A DNA stretch of 64,000 nt from Paenibacillus macquariensis (GCF_900156375.1 NZ_FTNK01000002.1:1-64000); one strand, 5' to 3'. Counted from the first letter of the stretch, positions 26,258 to 35,310 are shown. Program-made: numbers and translations. The notes: generated by a model from the sequence alone, not told the origin.

Positions 26258-26899
26258 ATGCAAACAATTGAAAACAACTACAATCTATTATTAAAAAATG
26301 TGAAATATAAAATTGAACATCTAGATTCCGAACTGGATTCGATTACAGATGTTATTCCAGTTGAAGTTGAAATAGATTGGGGAAAAAGTACAGTAAGAAA
26401 TACATATTTCATACCTGAATCTGAAGAAGAGTATAAGGAAATTGAAGGATATATTATCTCATTTATAGAGTTACTAAATAAAACTTTATCTGAAGAGTAT
26501 ACTCATATATACACATTTATTGAATCTAGTACGAATTTTACTATTGATGAACTACAGATGACTAGAATTTACAAGAAATACAAAAAAAATAATCGTAATA
26601 ACAAGTCGGAATTTTCTTGTATGATTAACTTCATCGATGGAAATATTTATAAATTTGATCAAAATGATTACTTATTATTTGATTTTATTGATAGCTATAT
26701 CAGAGAATCTAGAAATGATGTGGTGCATAAATTTCACAAGAGTAAAGAAAAAGAAATAATTAGTGAAATACTCCCTGATAATGAAAACGTGGATGGAAGA
26801 CTTAGAACGGCGTATGCCTATTTCTTAGAGACTATAAATTGTTTATATGAAGTGGCACATTACTATAAATTAATAATTTCAAAAGCAAAATCAAAGTAG
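26258..26899 (+). CDS. Cassette 7: hypothetical protein with HEPN-like motif
   Basis: A 213-residue AT-rich protein with a strand-rich N-terminal half and a helical C-terminal half. R152-N-D-V-V-H157 in YIRESRNDVVHKFH is an R-x4-H motif of the HEPN type (many such proteins read RNxVVH). With cassette 4 this makes two candidates for HEPN-like function in one array. The start ATG 26258 has GGAGGAG 5 nt upstream. The motif assignment is inference. Confidence 0.6.
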   Translation: MQTIENNYNLLLKNVKYKIEHLDSELDSITDVIPVEVEIDWGKSTVRNTYFIPESEEEYKEIEGYIISFIELLNKTLSEEYTHIYTFIESSTNFTIDELQMTRIYKKYKKNNRNNKSEFSCMINFIDGNIYKFDQNDYLLFDFIDSYIRESRNDVVHKFHKSKEKEIISEILPDNENVDGRLRTAYAYFLETINCLYEVAHYYKLIISKAKSK

Positions 26900-26991
26900 T
26901 CATAAAATATGAATAGAAAACGTTAAATGAAATTACCAGTATTAATGATATTAAACATTGCATTGGAAGCAATTCGAAGAAGGCGGTAACA

Positions 26992-27154
26992 TCACCTAAC
27001 AAAGCATTCCTACTGCGGGCATACGCCCTTGATCGCCAAGGGAGATTTCAGAGAAGTTAATTCAGGCGACACATTCAATCGGCTAAGTCTGACGACCCGG
27101 TGCTACGCACCTTAAGCCGCTCGAACGTCAGGAATGCGGGAACGTTATGTGAAA
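26992..27154 (+). repeat. attC 7
   Basis: Begins TCACCTAAC and ends CGTTATGTGAA. Its left end matches the start of cassette 7 at 26104 (15/18), including the GTTAGGT variant that other cassettes lack. The variation therefore follows the cassette, not the position. Confidence 0.8.
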
Positions 27155-27188
27155 CCTATGCTATGTAAATTCTCAAGGGAGTGACGCA

Positions 27189-27518
27189 ATGAAGATAATT
27201 AAGGTATTGGCTATGATGGTGATGTTACTTGCTGGTTGCAGTTCCAAGGAAGGGTCTACAATAAGCCGGTCTCCAAATGAAGGTGGAGGATTTATTATAG
27301 AAGTAACAGAAAATCGTATTTTAGTGGTTGACAAGAAATATATGAACAAGACTTGGAAGGATATTATGGGTGAGTATGTCGGAGAAGCAATATGGTTAAG
27401 AACCAATACAAGAAATTTAAAACCTGGTCAAAAAATACATTACAAAATTAAGGGTGGAATCGACGAAGCATACCCCTCACAAGCGGATGCCAAAGAAATA
27501 AAGATAGTAAAGGAATAA
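27189..27518 (+). CDS. Cassette 8: small lipoprotein, DUF3221-like
   Basis: A 109-residue protein with a lipoprotein signal (KIIKVLAMMVMLLAGC, acylated Cys at about residue 16-17). The mature domain has GGFIIEVTENRILVVDK, AIWLRTN, GQKIHYKIKGGIDEAYPSQA and AKEIKIV, the order of the DUF3221/YobA family of Bacillus lipoproteins of unknown function. The start follows GGGAGTG. It would be anchored on the outer face of the membrane. Confidence 0.75.
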   Translation: MKIIKVLAMMVMLLAGCSSKEGSTISRSPNEGGGFIIEVTENRILVVDKKYMNKTWKDIMGEYVGEAIWLRTNTRNLKPGQKIHYKIKGGIDEAYPSQADAKEIKIVKE

Positions 27519-27550
27519 TATTTGGAGGTGTTTCAACGAGGGCATAGGAA

Positions 27551-27718
27551 TCACATAACAACGTTTTTCAGCATCGTCGCTACCGCTCCTTGGTCGCCAA
27601 GAGGAGTTTTTGGAGAAGTGGATTCAGGCGACACATCCAACTGGCTAAGTGGCGAAGCCACCCGGACCTACGGTCCTTAAGCCGTTTGGACGTCTGAAAT
27701 ACGCAACGTTATCGGAAA
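27551..27718 (+). repeat. attC 8
   Basis: Begins TCACATAAC and ends CGTTATCGGAA. Its left end matches the start of cassette 8 at 27144 (16/18). Confidence 0.8.
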
Positions 27719-27813
27719 TCAATGCAATTCAAAATCTATTCAAAAACTATATTAAAACAATACTATTATAAGGTAGATTGAAATCTTAATTTTAGAAAAG
27801 GTTGGTGTTGCTT

Positions 27814-28920
27814 GTGTCGAACTACAGACAAATTACAAGATCTCAGAACGCAGCAATTGAGTACATACGTAATTGCGCAAGATCCCAAAAAAAAGGAGCT
27901 CAAGCATCACTCAAAGAAATTTTTCAGTTATCAAATATTCCTTGGAATACCTTTGAAGAAGCAGTTCATAAGCTTCGATCAAATGCAAGGGTGGCTTTAC
28001 ATTTTCATCCTGATCGTCCGGTTGTAGATATGAAAAGTGTGGCTCAATCATTATTTGAGCAAGGGATCTATAAAAGTCAGTTCGAGACTCTCATATCCAA
28101 TGGCAGCGTATCGGCTTACCTAGGTGGTGCACGGGATCTTTGGGAGAAAAAACTATTTGGCGGAGCTTATCAGTTGGAGGGTGTAACCAACTGTGAACGG
28201 CCAAAGTACGGGGCTCTTGATTTGTTGTTGCATCCGGATGGGCCGTCTCCACGATTCGGATCTTGTTATTTTCTTTTAAGACCGAATGTTTCACATCGCT
28301 GTACGTTCACTTACGGTGGCTCTCAAGATAATCCTAAGGAAAAGGGTACATATGAGGAATTAGACGATATTTTATCTGCGCTTTTTACGGATGCTTTCTT
28401 TCGGGATTATGCTATTGGAGAAAAAGATCTTACAACTAGAAAATTGATAGAGCAGCTATTGTATAATCTTGAACGTCCGTTAAAGGATCCGTCAAAACTG
28501 CCCCCCCATCGGAATCTTAACCATTTTATCGAAACTCAAGTTCATGGAGATATATTTCTTAAAGATGATGTGGAAATTTTAGTTGCTGATCCATCGTTCA
28601 AACGAACAGATATAGGGAATTACTTAGAGCAAATCAGCATCAAATATTCTATTGAACTATTTTGGCATATGGGGTTTGCAATGCGTTCAGAGGAAGTGCC
28701 ATCTGATTTTAGGGGTCCAACCATGCCCTCATTAGCCAAGCGAATTGCAAGGAATGGTAACATCGACGCAAGTGTGATCGGGAATGCTGTCAACGATTTG
28801 AAACGCAATCCTGATCTCTGGTTTGACAGGGGTAACTATGAAGAAGTGCTTCAGGAATTAAAATATATGTGGCATGTACTCGTTCGATATGGTATTTCGA
28901 TTGATGATCGGAGCAACTGA
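27814..28920 (+). CDS. Cassette 9: DUF3626-like protein
   Basis: A cytoplasmic protein of about 368 residues with no membrane segment. ALHFHPDRPV near residue 70, GGARDLWEKKLFGGAY and YGALDLLLHPDGPSPRFGSCYF are the features I associate with the DUF3626 family (unknown function; the HFHPDR motif suggests a metal or phosphate site). Starts TTG 27802, GTG 27805, TTG 27808 and GTG 27814 are all in frame; 27814 fits the GGTTGGTG upstream best, but this is not certain. Confidence 0.65.
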   Translation: MSNYRQITRSQNAAIEYIRNCARSQKKGAQASLKEIFQLSNIPWNTFEEAVHKLRSNARVALHFHPDRPVVDMKSVAQSLFEQGIYKSQFETLISNGSVSAYLGGARDLWEKKLFGGAYQLEGVTNCERPKYGALDLLLHPDGPSPRFGSCYFLLRPNVSHRCTFTYGGSQDNPKEKGTYEELDDILSALFTDAFFRDYAIGEKDLTTRKLIEQLLYNLERPLKDPSKLPPHRNLNHFIETQVHGDIFLKDDVEILVADPSFKRTDIGNYLEQISIKYSIELFWHMGFAMRSEEVPSDFRGPTMPSLAKRIARNGNIDASVIGNAVNDLKRNPDLWFDRGNYEEVLQELKYMWHVLVRYGISIDDRSN

Positions 28921-28961
28921 TTTTAACCGGAAATACTGGTTGACTCTGTGAACGCATTGAC

Positions 28962-29113
28962 TTCAGATAACACAGCATGCACGCTGCGTGGCTTCCGCCC
29001 CTTGGTTGTCAGATGTATAATCATAGAAGTAGTTCAGACAACACACGACCCGGCCTAAGATAGGAGCTATCTAAGGCCGGGTCGCGTCGTGAATGCAACA
29101 ACGTTATACGTAA
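28962..29113 (+). repeat. attC 9, with perfect terminal hairpin
   Basis: Begins TTCAGATAAC and ends CGTTATACGTA. Its left end matches the start of cassette 9 at 27708 (16/18). The tip is a long hairpin with the core AAGATAGGAGCTATCTAAGG, one base different from the sequence into which the prophage inserted in attC 12. Confidence 0.8.
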
Positions 29114-29499
29114 CCCCTTTGAGAATTGTTAAACTGATAAGACCAATAAACCTTCAATAACGGTGAAACGATTAATTATATAAATTATTACTGATGGGTA
29201 GACATATAAGACATAAATCAATTTAAAGGATATGGTTGCATTTACGAAGAAGAAGTTGAAATCGTAGGACAAATGGATAGTAGATGAGGTAACTTTCCCG
29301 GAAACGGATTGATAGATCCGAGAGACACAAACATATAAAGACATATTAAATACATATTAAATACATTGGCTATGTTAATACTCATTGTTGATGGACATTC
29401 GTTCTATAATAGTGTTAAGAATGCTTGTTCGAAGTTTATAAAACGTATAGAAATATCACAGAAATCTTTAGAGGAAGTTTCAGGGAGGATGGTGTATTT
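29114..29499. other. Leader of cassette 10, no gene seen
   Basis: About 386 AT-rich bases between attC 9 and the cassette 10 gene. No convincing coding frame or hairpin was found. A promoter for the cassette gene could lie here. Confidence 0.4.
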
Positions 29500-29781
29500 A
29501 TGAATCATTTTAAATATTTTCTTTTTCAATTTGGACAATACAGTGTAATCATCAGTTTATTTGTTTTTCTTAGTAAATATATTGGTAAGCCATTTACTTA
29601 TGTTGACGTACTAACGGGAGTATTATTTGTTGCAATCGTTGTTATTCTAGATACATTTACAAGTAAGCTCAGAGCTAACTTACTTCCTATTCAATTCATG
29701 CAGAGATTTTCTCTTTCTTTAATTTCCTTTATTTTGGTATTTATATGTATAGGGTTTGTAATAGGAGAAATACAAGTGTAG
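29500..29781 (+). CDS. Cassette 10: small membrane protein
   Basis: A 93-residue protein with about three hydrophobic segments (residues 8-26, 38-56 and 72-90), probably integral to the membrane. The start ATG 29500 has GGGAGGATGG upstream; a longer frame from 29425 is less likely. No family was recognised. Confidence 0.6.
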   Translation: MNHFKYFLFQFGQYSVIISLFVFLSKYIGKPFTYVDVLTGVLFVAIVVILDTFTSKLRANLLPIQFMQRFSLSLISFILVFICIGFVIGEIQV

Positions 29782-29992
29782 ATTTAATTAGCTTGAGTAA
29801 ATTAGTCTTATTTAACATAAGGGGGGTTCTTTAAAGATTTACTCTCCAAAATAAACGAAATAGAGTCGATCCTACAGCTTAGTAGAGCCAACTCAATTTT
29901 TATTTTCCGACTAAATCAACATTAAAATTTAACCTAGCCAGTACATAAACAAACAAGACAGCTATGTGAGTGTTATCGAAGAAGAAGGGGCA

Positions 29993-30159
29993 GCGTATAA
30001 CAATGTTTTTCAGCATCGTCGCTGACGCTCCTTGGTCGCCAAGAGGAATTTCGGGGAAGTGGAATCAGGCGACACATCCAACCAGCTAAGTGGCGAAGGC
30101 ACCCGGACCTGCGGTCCTTAAGCTGTTTGGACGTCACAAATACGCAACGTTACCTGAAA
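29993..30159 (+). repeat. attC 10
   Basis: Begins GCGTATAAC and ends CGTTACCTGAA. Its left end matches the start of cassette 10 at 29103 (14/17). Confidence 0.8.
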
Positions 30160-30227
30160 GATACGAAATGATAATGTAAAGACAGCAAACCAGTGCATTT
30201 TAAAACCGAGAAGTATTAACAAAGTGG

Positions 30228-30551
30228 GTGAATACTATAGAAAAGTGGAAGAAGTTAATAGATATACTTTTAGACTTTACTGCTTCGGATGCAGAGAGAG
30301 ATGACGCCGCTATGGACTTAAGTAATTACTCTAATGATGAGGTGATTTCATCATTACTCGAAATGGCAAGAGACGATAAGGTTGATGATATGACTAGAGC
30401 AAGCTGTGGAGAATCACTAGCAATAATATTAATTGACACTAATACATTTAGTACAGAGATACATGATTCACTTGAAGGGATATCAAAGACTGAATTCATA
30501 AAAATTATCAAGCATAATAAGAGAGAATGGATAGACAAAATAGATCATTAG
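30228..30551 (+). CDS. Cassette 11a: small helical protein, HEAT-like
   Basis: A 107-residue all-helical acidic protein (NTIEKWKKLIDILLDFTASD start). The pattern 'D..AA..L..Y....V...L......D......R..........' resembles one or two HEAT-like repeats, as in some immunity proteins; this is weak. The GTG start lacks a strong ribosome binding site. Its end overlaps the start of a truncated GNAT frame, a sign that this cassette is a fusion. Confidence 0.5.
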   Translation: MNTIEKWKKLIDILLDFTASDAERDDAAMDLSNYSNDEVISSLLEMARDDKVDDMTRASCGESLAIILIDTNTFSTEIHDSLEGISKTEFIKIIKHNKREWIDKIDH

Positions 30552-30926
30552 AAGTATATAAATCACAAGAGAATGTGAGTATATACGGATTATTTAATAA
30601 AGAGAATAATGAACTTATCGGGACATGCGGTTTTCAATGCTGGTCAACAGAGAATCAAGAAACAAAAGCTGAAATAGGTTTTGATTTGTCCCCGAATTAC
30701 TGGGGAAGAGGACTGATGCAGGAAGTTTTGATGAAGATAACACGAATCGGATTTGACTTTATGAAGCTAGATTATATTGAATCGACAACGGATGTCGGAA
30801 ATCTCCAGTCGCAGAGGCTTTTAAAGAAGAGATAGGATTTAATCAAGAGAGTGAATTAAAGGACAACTTAGTGTATTTTACATTGGGGGATAAAAAAACA
30901 GTTTGTGAGTAATTCAAGAAGACGGT
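30527..30926 (+). pseudogene. Cassette 11b: truncated, frameshifted GNAT
   Basis: From about 30550 the frame reads like the middle and end of a RimJ/RimL-type acetyltransferase: IGTCGFQCWSTENQETKAEI, GFDLSPNYWGRGLMQEVL (motif A) and STTDVGNLQSQRLLKK (motif B). The N-terminal third is missing, replaced by the end of cassette 11a. A frameshift near 30830 moves the last part (IGFNQESELKDNLVYFTLGD) to another frame. Confidence 0.7.
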
Positions 30927-30930
30927 AACT

Positions 30931-31086
30931 CCGCGTAACAGCGTATCTATGCTGCGGGCTTTGCCCTTGGTTCGCATGAAGTGGTAAACAGAGGAGTTGA
31001 ATCAGCGAATAACCTTGCGAAGCCACCTAGTCGCTAAAGCTCCTTTAAGCCTCTCGGGTTCGTAGATACAAGAACGTTAGGCGAAA
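30931..31086 (+). repeat. attC 11
   Basis: Begins CCGCGTAAC and ends CGTTAGGCGAA. It is the only repeat whose left end does not match the start of its cassette (9/17 with 30149), which fits the fused content of cassette 11. Confidence 0.75.
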
Positions 31087-31132
31087 CCGCTGAAGAGCAA
31101 ATACCATATAACGAAAGAAGGATAACAACAAC

Positions 31133-31639
31133 ATGATCACAATTAGATTTGTTTCAAGAGAGGATATTCCGCATGTTCAATCAATAGCTCATGAAACATG
31201 GATTTATACTTATGAAGGCATTTACTCAAAAGATTTCATTCATAATTTTCTAAGTAGGGCTTATTCTAATGAGAATTTAGGACGATCTGTAGAGAGAGAG
31301 CTTCAAAGTCTCAGACGGAAATTTTTGATTGCTGAATTTAATAACGAAGTCGTTGGATATGCTCAAACAAGTCAAGTGAATGCAGAAGAATATGAATTAC
31401 TAAGAATCTATGTACGACCTGAATATCATAAAATGGGAATAGGAAAAAGCTTCATTCAGGAATATATTCAAGTTTTAAAGCCAATAAAGAAACTGTTTGC
31501 TTGGGTAGCGAAAGAGAATCACAAAGGAAGAGTGTTTTATGAGAAGAGTGGATTTAAAGAAGTAGAAGAAATGATCGAAGCAATAGAAGGGCAGAGTAAA
31601 ACTCAAATTAAATATGAATTGGAAATTACAAATGAATAG
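31133..31639 (+). CDS. Cassette 12: GNAT family N-acetyltransferase
   Basis: A 168-residue acetyltransferase: ITIRFVSREDIPHVQSIAHE start, motif A in LLRIYVRPEYHKMGIGKSFI (HKMGIG loop) and motif B in AKENHKGRVFYEKSGFKEVE. It resembles the PaiA/YkkB group of N-acetyltransferases by layout. The start follows GAAGGAT. It is the last cassette before the prophage insertion. Confidence 0.85.
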   Translation: MITIRFVSREDIPHVQSIAHETWIYTYEGIYSKDFIHNFLSRAYSNENLGRSVERELQSLRRKFLIAEFNNEVVGYAQTSQVNAEEYELLRIYVRPEYHKMGIGKSFIQEYIQVLKPIKKLFAWVAKENHKGRVFYEKSGFKEVEEMIEAIEGQSKTQIKYELEITNE

Positions 31640-31662
31640 AGTGTAAGCAGTTCAACGCGGCA

Positions 31663-31779
31663 TCGCCTAACACCATATTCACGCTTCGGGCATGCGCCCT
31701 CGGTCCGGCCTGAGGTAGAAGAGACGTGGGTGAATTCAGCCGGACACATCCATTCCCCTAAGATAAGAGCTATCTAAGG
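31663..31779 (+). repeat. attC 12, left part
   Basis: Begins TCGCCTAAC; this end matches the start of cassette 12 at 31076 (13/15). The repeat breaks off at TAAGAGCTATCTAAGG (31764-31779), the left copy of the prophage direct repeat. Joining it to 39440-39476 gives a 154-bp attC with a near-perfect tip hairpin. Confidence 0.85.
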
Positions 31780-31837
31780 TGAATCTCTTGATGCTACAGG
31801 GTTTACAAGGGGCGTTGCCCACAACTTGCCCACATAC

Positions 31838-32320
31838 TCAATATAAATCTCCAATTAAAGCATCCAACTTGTCTACGTTTGCTCTACGTCTTGCCTCTGT
31901 TACGTGTAGGTAGACGCGCTTAGTCATTTTATCTGTTGTATGCCCCAACTGCTTGCTTATGTCATCCAGTGTCACATTTGCCTCAGCAGACAAGCTCGTA
32001 TAGGTATGGCGCAAACCATGCGCGGTTATATATTTACTTGGTAACCCTACATCTTCTAAAACTTTTACTAACATCTCATTTACTGTTGAAGGCCTTAACG
32101 GATAGCCAGGTAACTGATCAGTATGCATTACAAATATAAAATCCCTGCCGTCTTTATTTTTGTGGTATTTTGGTCCAATCATTAAACGGAAGCTTTTTAG
32201 ATCTTTTATTTGTGCGTCGATAACCGCTGCGCCTCTGGCGCTAATGTCTATTGCCCGTCGGGATCCTTTGTTTTTTGGAGGACCAATTTGATAGTTTCGT
32301 AGTCCGTCTTTGTCATACAA
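31838..32320 (-). pseudogene. Phage tyrosine integrase, C-terminal fragment
   Basis: 160 codons of the catalytic domain: KNKGSRRAIDIS, HGLRHTYTSLSAEA with the H-x-x-R pair, QLGHTTDKMTKRVYLHVTEA with the second His and the nucleophile Tyr. The first catalytic Arg and the whole arm-binding and core-binding N-terminus are missing, so it cannot be active. It resembles ICEBs1/Tn916-type phage integrases of Gram-positives. Confidence 0.8.
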
Positions 32321-32961
32321 AGTAGCACTTAGCTGCGGCTAAGCAAAGAGCAGAACAAGCCGTTTTTCCTAGGGAATCTTTTGCCTGGAGACAGTTTACC
32401 CGCGTATTATTAATTATGGCTTATAACTTTCATTTCCTTAGCGGGCTGCTAATAAGCTTATATCATTCAATGTTAACCAGAGTCGTGTAGGAACTTCATC
32501 TATTATAGCGTATAATCTTCGCTTGGCTCTTCTATAGCTGCGTTAGAAAGACGTTGCCTTTTAATCTCAAAGAGATACCCCCTAGAACAAGCAGAGAAAT
32601 TTGTTCCTTCTAAAAGTACAATTCCGATCTTTTCAGAAATATTACTAGAAGCAAGCAATGAAGGACTATCTATTACCGGAGAGGCACTTATCGATATAGA
32701 TTATCTTCCTCTGGAATAGGTTGTTACTTTCGGGATCTGTATGCCCAAAAATAGAACTGGTGTACCCATTAATGCAATGAAAGAAGATCAAATCTATTTA
32801 ATTCCAATAAAACCATCGGAATTTATAACCTGAGTAAAAAAATAAAATTATCCATCCCAACATAATTAATTGGCGTAATACTCGTGGGATAAGAAAATAC
32901 TCGGAATATAGCTTGGTTAGTATGTTTGTCAACGAGGTGCCTCCTAGAAACTATTAATTAA
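32321..32961. other. Prophage DNA without intact gene
   Basis: About 640 bases. One frame at about 32617-32718 reads STIPIFSEILLEASNEGLSI then TGEALIDIDYLPLE and stops, a likely remnant of unknown family. Nothing else was recognised. Confidence 0.4.
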
Positions 32962-33177
32962 TTAAATAAAGAGATGCTGAGTGCCGAACAGGATAATCAT
33001 TGCACCCATTCCTATAGTTATTGTGCCAACCAATTTTAAATACCATACCCACAAATCGCTAGGTTCACGGTCGTCAAACAGGTTCCTGAACCACCATGAA
33101 TAGGGATTTTTAATAGCATAAATACCAAAAGCAATTACTGCACTACCAAACAACAGTAAAAAGATGAACATGAACAT
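32962..33177 (-). CDS. Small membrane protein
   Basis: A 71-residue protein with an N-terminal hydrophobic helix (FMFIFLLLFGSAVIAFGIYA) and a second near the C-terminus (LVGTITIGMGAMIILFG), with NPYSWWFRNLFDD between. Such two-helix proteins are common hypothetical proteins in Paenibacillus. The start was set after AAAGGAG with an 8-9 nt gap. Confidence 0.6.
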   Translation of the reverse strand: MFMFIFLLLFGSAVIAFGIYAIKNPYSWWFRNLFDDREPSDLWVWYLKLVGTITIGMGAMIILFGTQHLFI

Positions 33178-33209
33178 TAGATCAACTCCTTTGTAGATAA
33201 AACGTATCA

Positions 33210-33293
33210 CTATTTTTTGCGGCGCTGAATAAAGAATATCCTTAAAGCTATTAATGTGGGAACTACAATAATTGGCCAGATAGCATTAAGCAT
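33210..33293 (-). CDS. Very small membrane peptide (27 residues)
   Basis: MLNAIWPIIVVPTLIALRIF followed by FIQRRKK: one hydrophobic helix and a basic tail. It has the same upstream sequence as the next gene (ACAAAGGAGTTGAT), so this mini-gene and 32962-33177 appear to share a duplicated translation-start segment. Confidence 0.5.
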   Translation of the reverse strand: MLNAIWPIIVVPTLIALRIFFIQRRKK

Positions 33294-33366
33294 AAAAATC
33301 AACTCCTTTGTAGATAAGACGCAAAAATTACAAAGAAGTTCCAGAGGAAGGGAGACAGACACACAT

Positions 33367-34241
33367 ATGAACCACTTAAGCCTATTTAGCGGAATTGGCG
33401 GTGATAGTTTAGCTGCTGAGTGGGCCGGAATGAAAACAGTAGCCTTTTGTGAACGTGAACCATTTCCTCAGAAGGTACTGCGGAAGCACTGGCCTGATGT
33501 ACCAATATATGACGATGTATGCACATTATCAGCAGATCGATTAAAGGAGGATGGAATCATTGGTCCAGGTAGAACAATTGACATTCTTTCAGGAGGATTT
33601 CCTTGTCAGCCATTCAGCATCGCGGGTCAAAAAAAAGGGAGAGATGACGACCGAGACCTCTGGCCAGAAATGTTTAGAATCATACAAGAAATCAGGCCAA
33701 CTTGGGTAGTTGGTGAAAATGTTGCTAACTTCGTCAATATGGAACTCGAGCGAACGCTTATTGACTTGGAAAGTGAAGGATACGAAACACAAACGTTTAT
33801 TATTCCGGCTTGTGGTGTCGATGCGAAACATCAACGATACAGAACTTTTGTTGTGGCCCACACCGACAGCAACGAACAATGGCCCTGGGATGGACTTCAA
33901 CAATCCAAGAGGGATACAGCAAGGAAATGCGTTAGCTACGGCGGCGCTGTGGAAAGAGTTAGGGTATTGGCCGACTCCTACAGCAAGGGACTACAAGGAG
34001 CGAGGAAACCAGAGACCTTGGCTGCGAAGGGAAGAAACAGATCAAACAGTTTACCGGATGCGATACGAGCAGAACAACCTGGGCAATTGAACCCAACGTG
34101 GGTCGAGTGGCTCATGGGGTTTCCAACAGGATGGACCGACTTAAATCACTCGGAAACGCTGTAGTTCTTCAACAAATATACCCGATTTTTTTATCTATTA
34201 AAGAAATAAACGATAGGTTACACCCTGTATTGAATATATAA
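33367..34241 (+). pseudogene. Phage C5-cytosine DNA methyltransferase, frame-disrupted
   Basis: Motif I (LSLFSGIGGDSLAAEWAG), motif IV with catalytic Cys (GGFPCQPFSIAGQKKG), motif VI (GENVANF) and motif VIII (QRYRTFVV) are intact in the first frame from ATG 33367. After about 33860 the convincing sequence moves to the +1 frame (LLLWPTPTATNNG ... LGYWPTPTARDYKERGN), returns for NPTWVEWLMGFPTGW, and motif X (RLKSLGNAVVLQQIYPIF) is in a third frame ending at 34241. The first frame stays open to 34164 by chance. The enzyme is probably inactive. Confidence 0.65.
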
Positions 34242-34501
34242 GCACTCCAATAAAAAAAAGTCCCACTTATGGAGCAAATGAAACATTCAAGAAAATATAT
34301 CTAATTACAAAGAAACCCATTACAAAAAGAGTGGCTAATCCTAGAAGAGAAAAGATAACAACCTTTTCCCACCTTGCATATCGTTTCAAAGCAGTCACCT
34401 CTTTAGGATTCTACTTGCCATTGTAATCGATTATGTGACCGGAATTTTTGCTTCATTAAAAAGAAGGTAAGGGCCTTAGCAGCAATGTTGGGTTTTGGGG
34501 A
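34242..34501. other. Prophage spacer, no gene seen
   Basis: About 260 AT-rich bases. The minus-strand reading near 34270-34390 encodes a short hydrophobic stretch, but it is too short and unsupported to call. Confidence 0.35.
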
Positions 34502-34720
34502 TTGGCTAAAAAAGGGCTCATGATCCTTGTTGTGATATTGGCACACCGTTTAGATGTACTATTCGCGACGGATGTCATTATGGTTGGCTCAATTTATTTT
34601 TATTTAACGAATGAACTTATATCAGTTACTGAGAATTACGGGCGGCTTGGGCTGCCATTGCCAAATAAGATAAAAGAGATTATAGCAGTTTTAAAACAGA
34701 AGGGCGGCGATCAATCATGA
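34502..34720 (+). pseudogene. Phage holin (TcdE/phi29-type holin family), 3' part
   Basis: LMILVVILAHRLDVLFATDV, then FYLTNELISVTENYGRLGLP and LPNKIKEIIAVL match the second half of the phage_holin_4/TcdE family. The N-terminal helix and the usual 60-70 residues before it are missing. It overlaps the endolysin gene by 4 bp (ATGA), the normal holin-endolysin order. Confidence 0.65.
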
Positions 34721-35310
34721 ATCCATTTGAAATTTATAGACTAACAAGTCCATTCGGAATGCGCATGCATCCAGTAGATCATGTTAAGAGATTCCATAGA
34801 GGTGTAGACCTTGTGATTTCACCAACCAATGGTGCGCTCAAGGCATTTGTAACCGGCGAAGTGTTACACGCTAAGATGGGGGTTACAGGCTCAGGATTCG
34901 GTAATATGGGCAATGTGGTAGCTATTAAAGATGATAAAGGCTATTTGCATGTGTATGCACATTTATCTGCAATAGTAGTTAAAGTAGGACAGCAAGTGGT
35001 CAAGGGTCAGGTTATAGGCAATCAAGGTAACACAGGTAAGAGTACAGGGGCGCATCTCCGTAAGGCATGTTCGCCTTCATTTGGTTACACGCAAACTGAG
35101 AGCGGTGTAGTAGAGCCTACAAAATATCTGCAAGACTATTATTCCAAAGAGGAGACCTCAAAAGTGGACCCTAAAGACGCAAATGCAATCATTGATAAGT
35201 ATCTTAAGCCTGCATGGGGGGCTGCTAAGACAAGCGCAGATAAACAGGAGATTGGTAGATTGGCAGATGAATTGAGAATAGCTTCTGGACAAGTAAAGCA
35301 AAACGGATAG
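34717..35310 (+). CDS. Phage M23 endolysin, probably inactive
   Basis: A 197-residue LytM/M23-type metallopeptidase. SPFGMRMHP and FHRGVDLV carry zinc ligands H27 and D31, and HVYAHLS carries the catalytic His. The third ligand motif should read GAHLHYEVRK but here is GAHLRKACSPSFG: HYEV is missing, as if 12 bp had been deleted in frame. Without that His the zinc site is incomplete. The C-terminal 50 residues (DANAIIDKYLKPAWGAA ... ASGQVKQNG) are a helical tail also found at the end of the remnant at 2154-2218. Confidence 0.8.
   Translation: MNPFEIYRLTSPFGMRMHPVDHVKRFHRGVDLVISPTNGALKAFVTGEVLHAKMGVTGSGFGNMGNVVAIKDDKGYLHVYAHLSAIVVKVGQQVVKGQVIGNQGNTGKSTGAHLRKACSPSFGYTQTESGVVEPTKYLQDYYSKEETSKVDPKDANAIIDKYLKPAWGAAKTSADKQEIGRLADELRIASGQVKQNG

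Noticed and set aside
31838..32320. The prophage integrase as the enzyme that moves the cassettes
   Set aside because: It lacks its N-terminus and first catalytic Arg, and it lies inside an element that interrupted an already existing attC.
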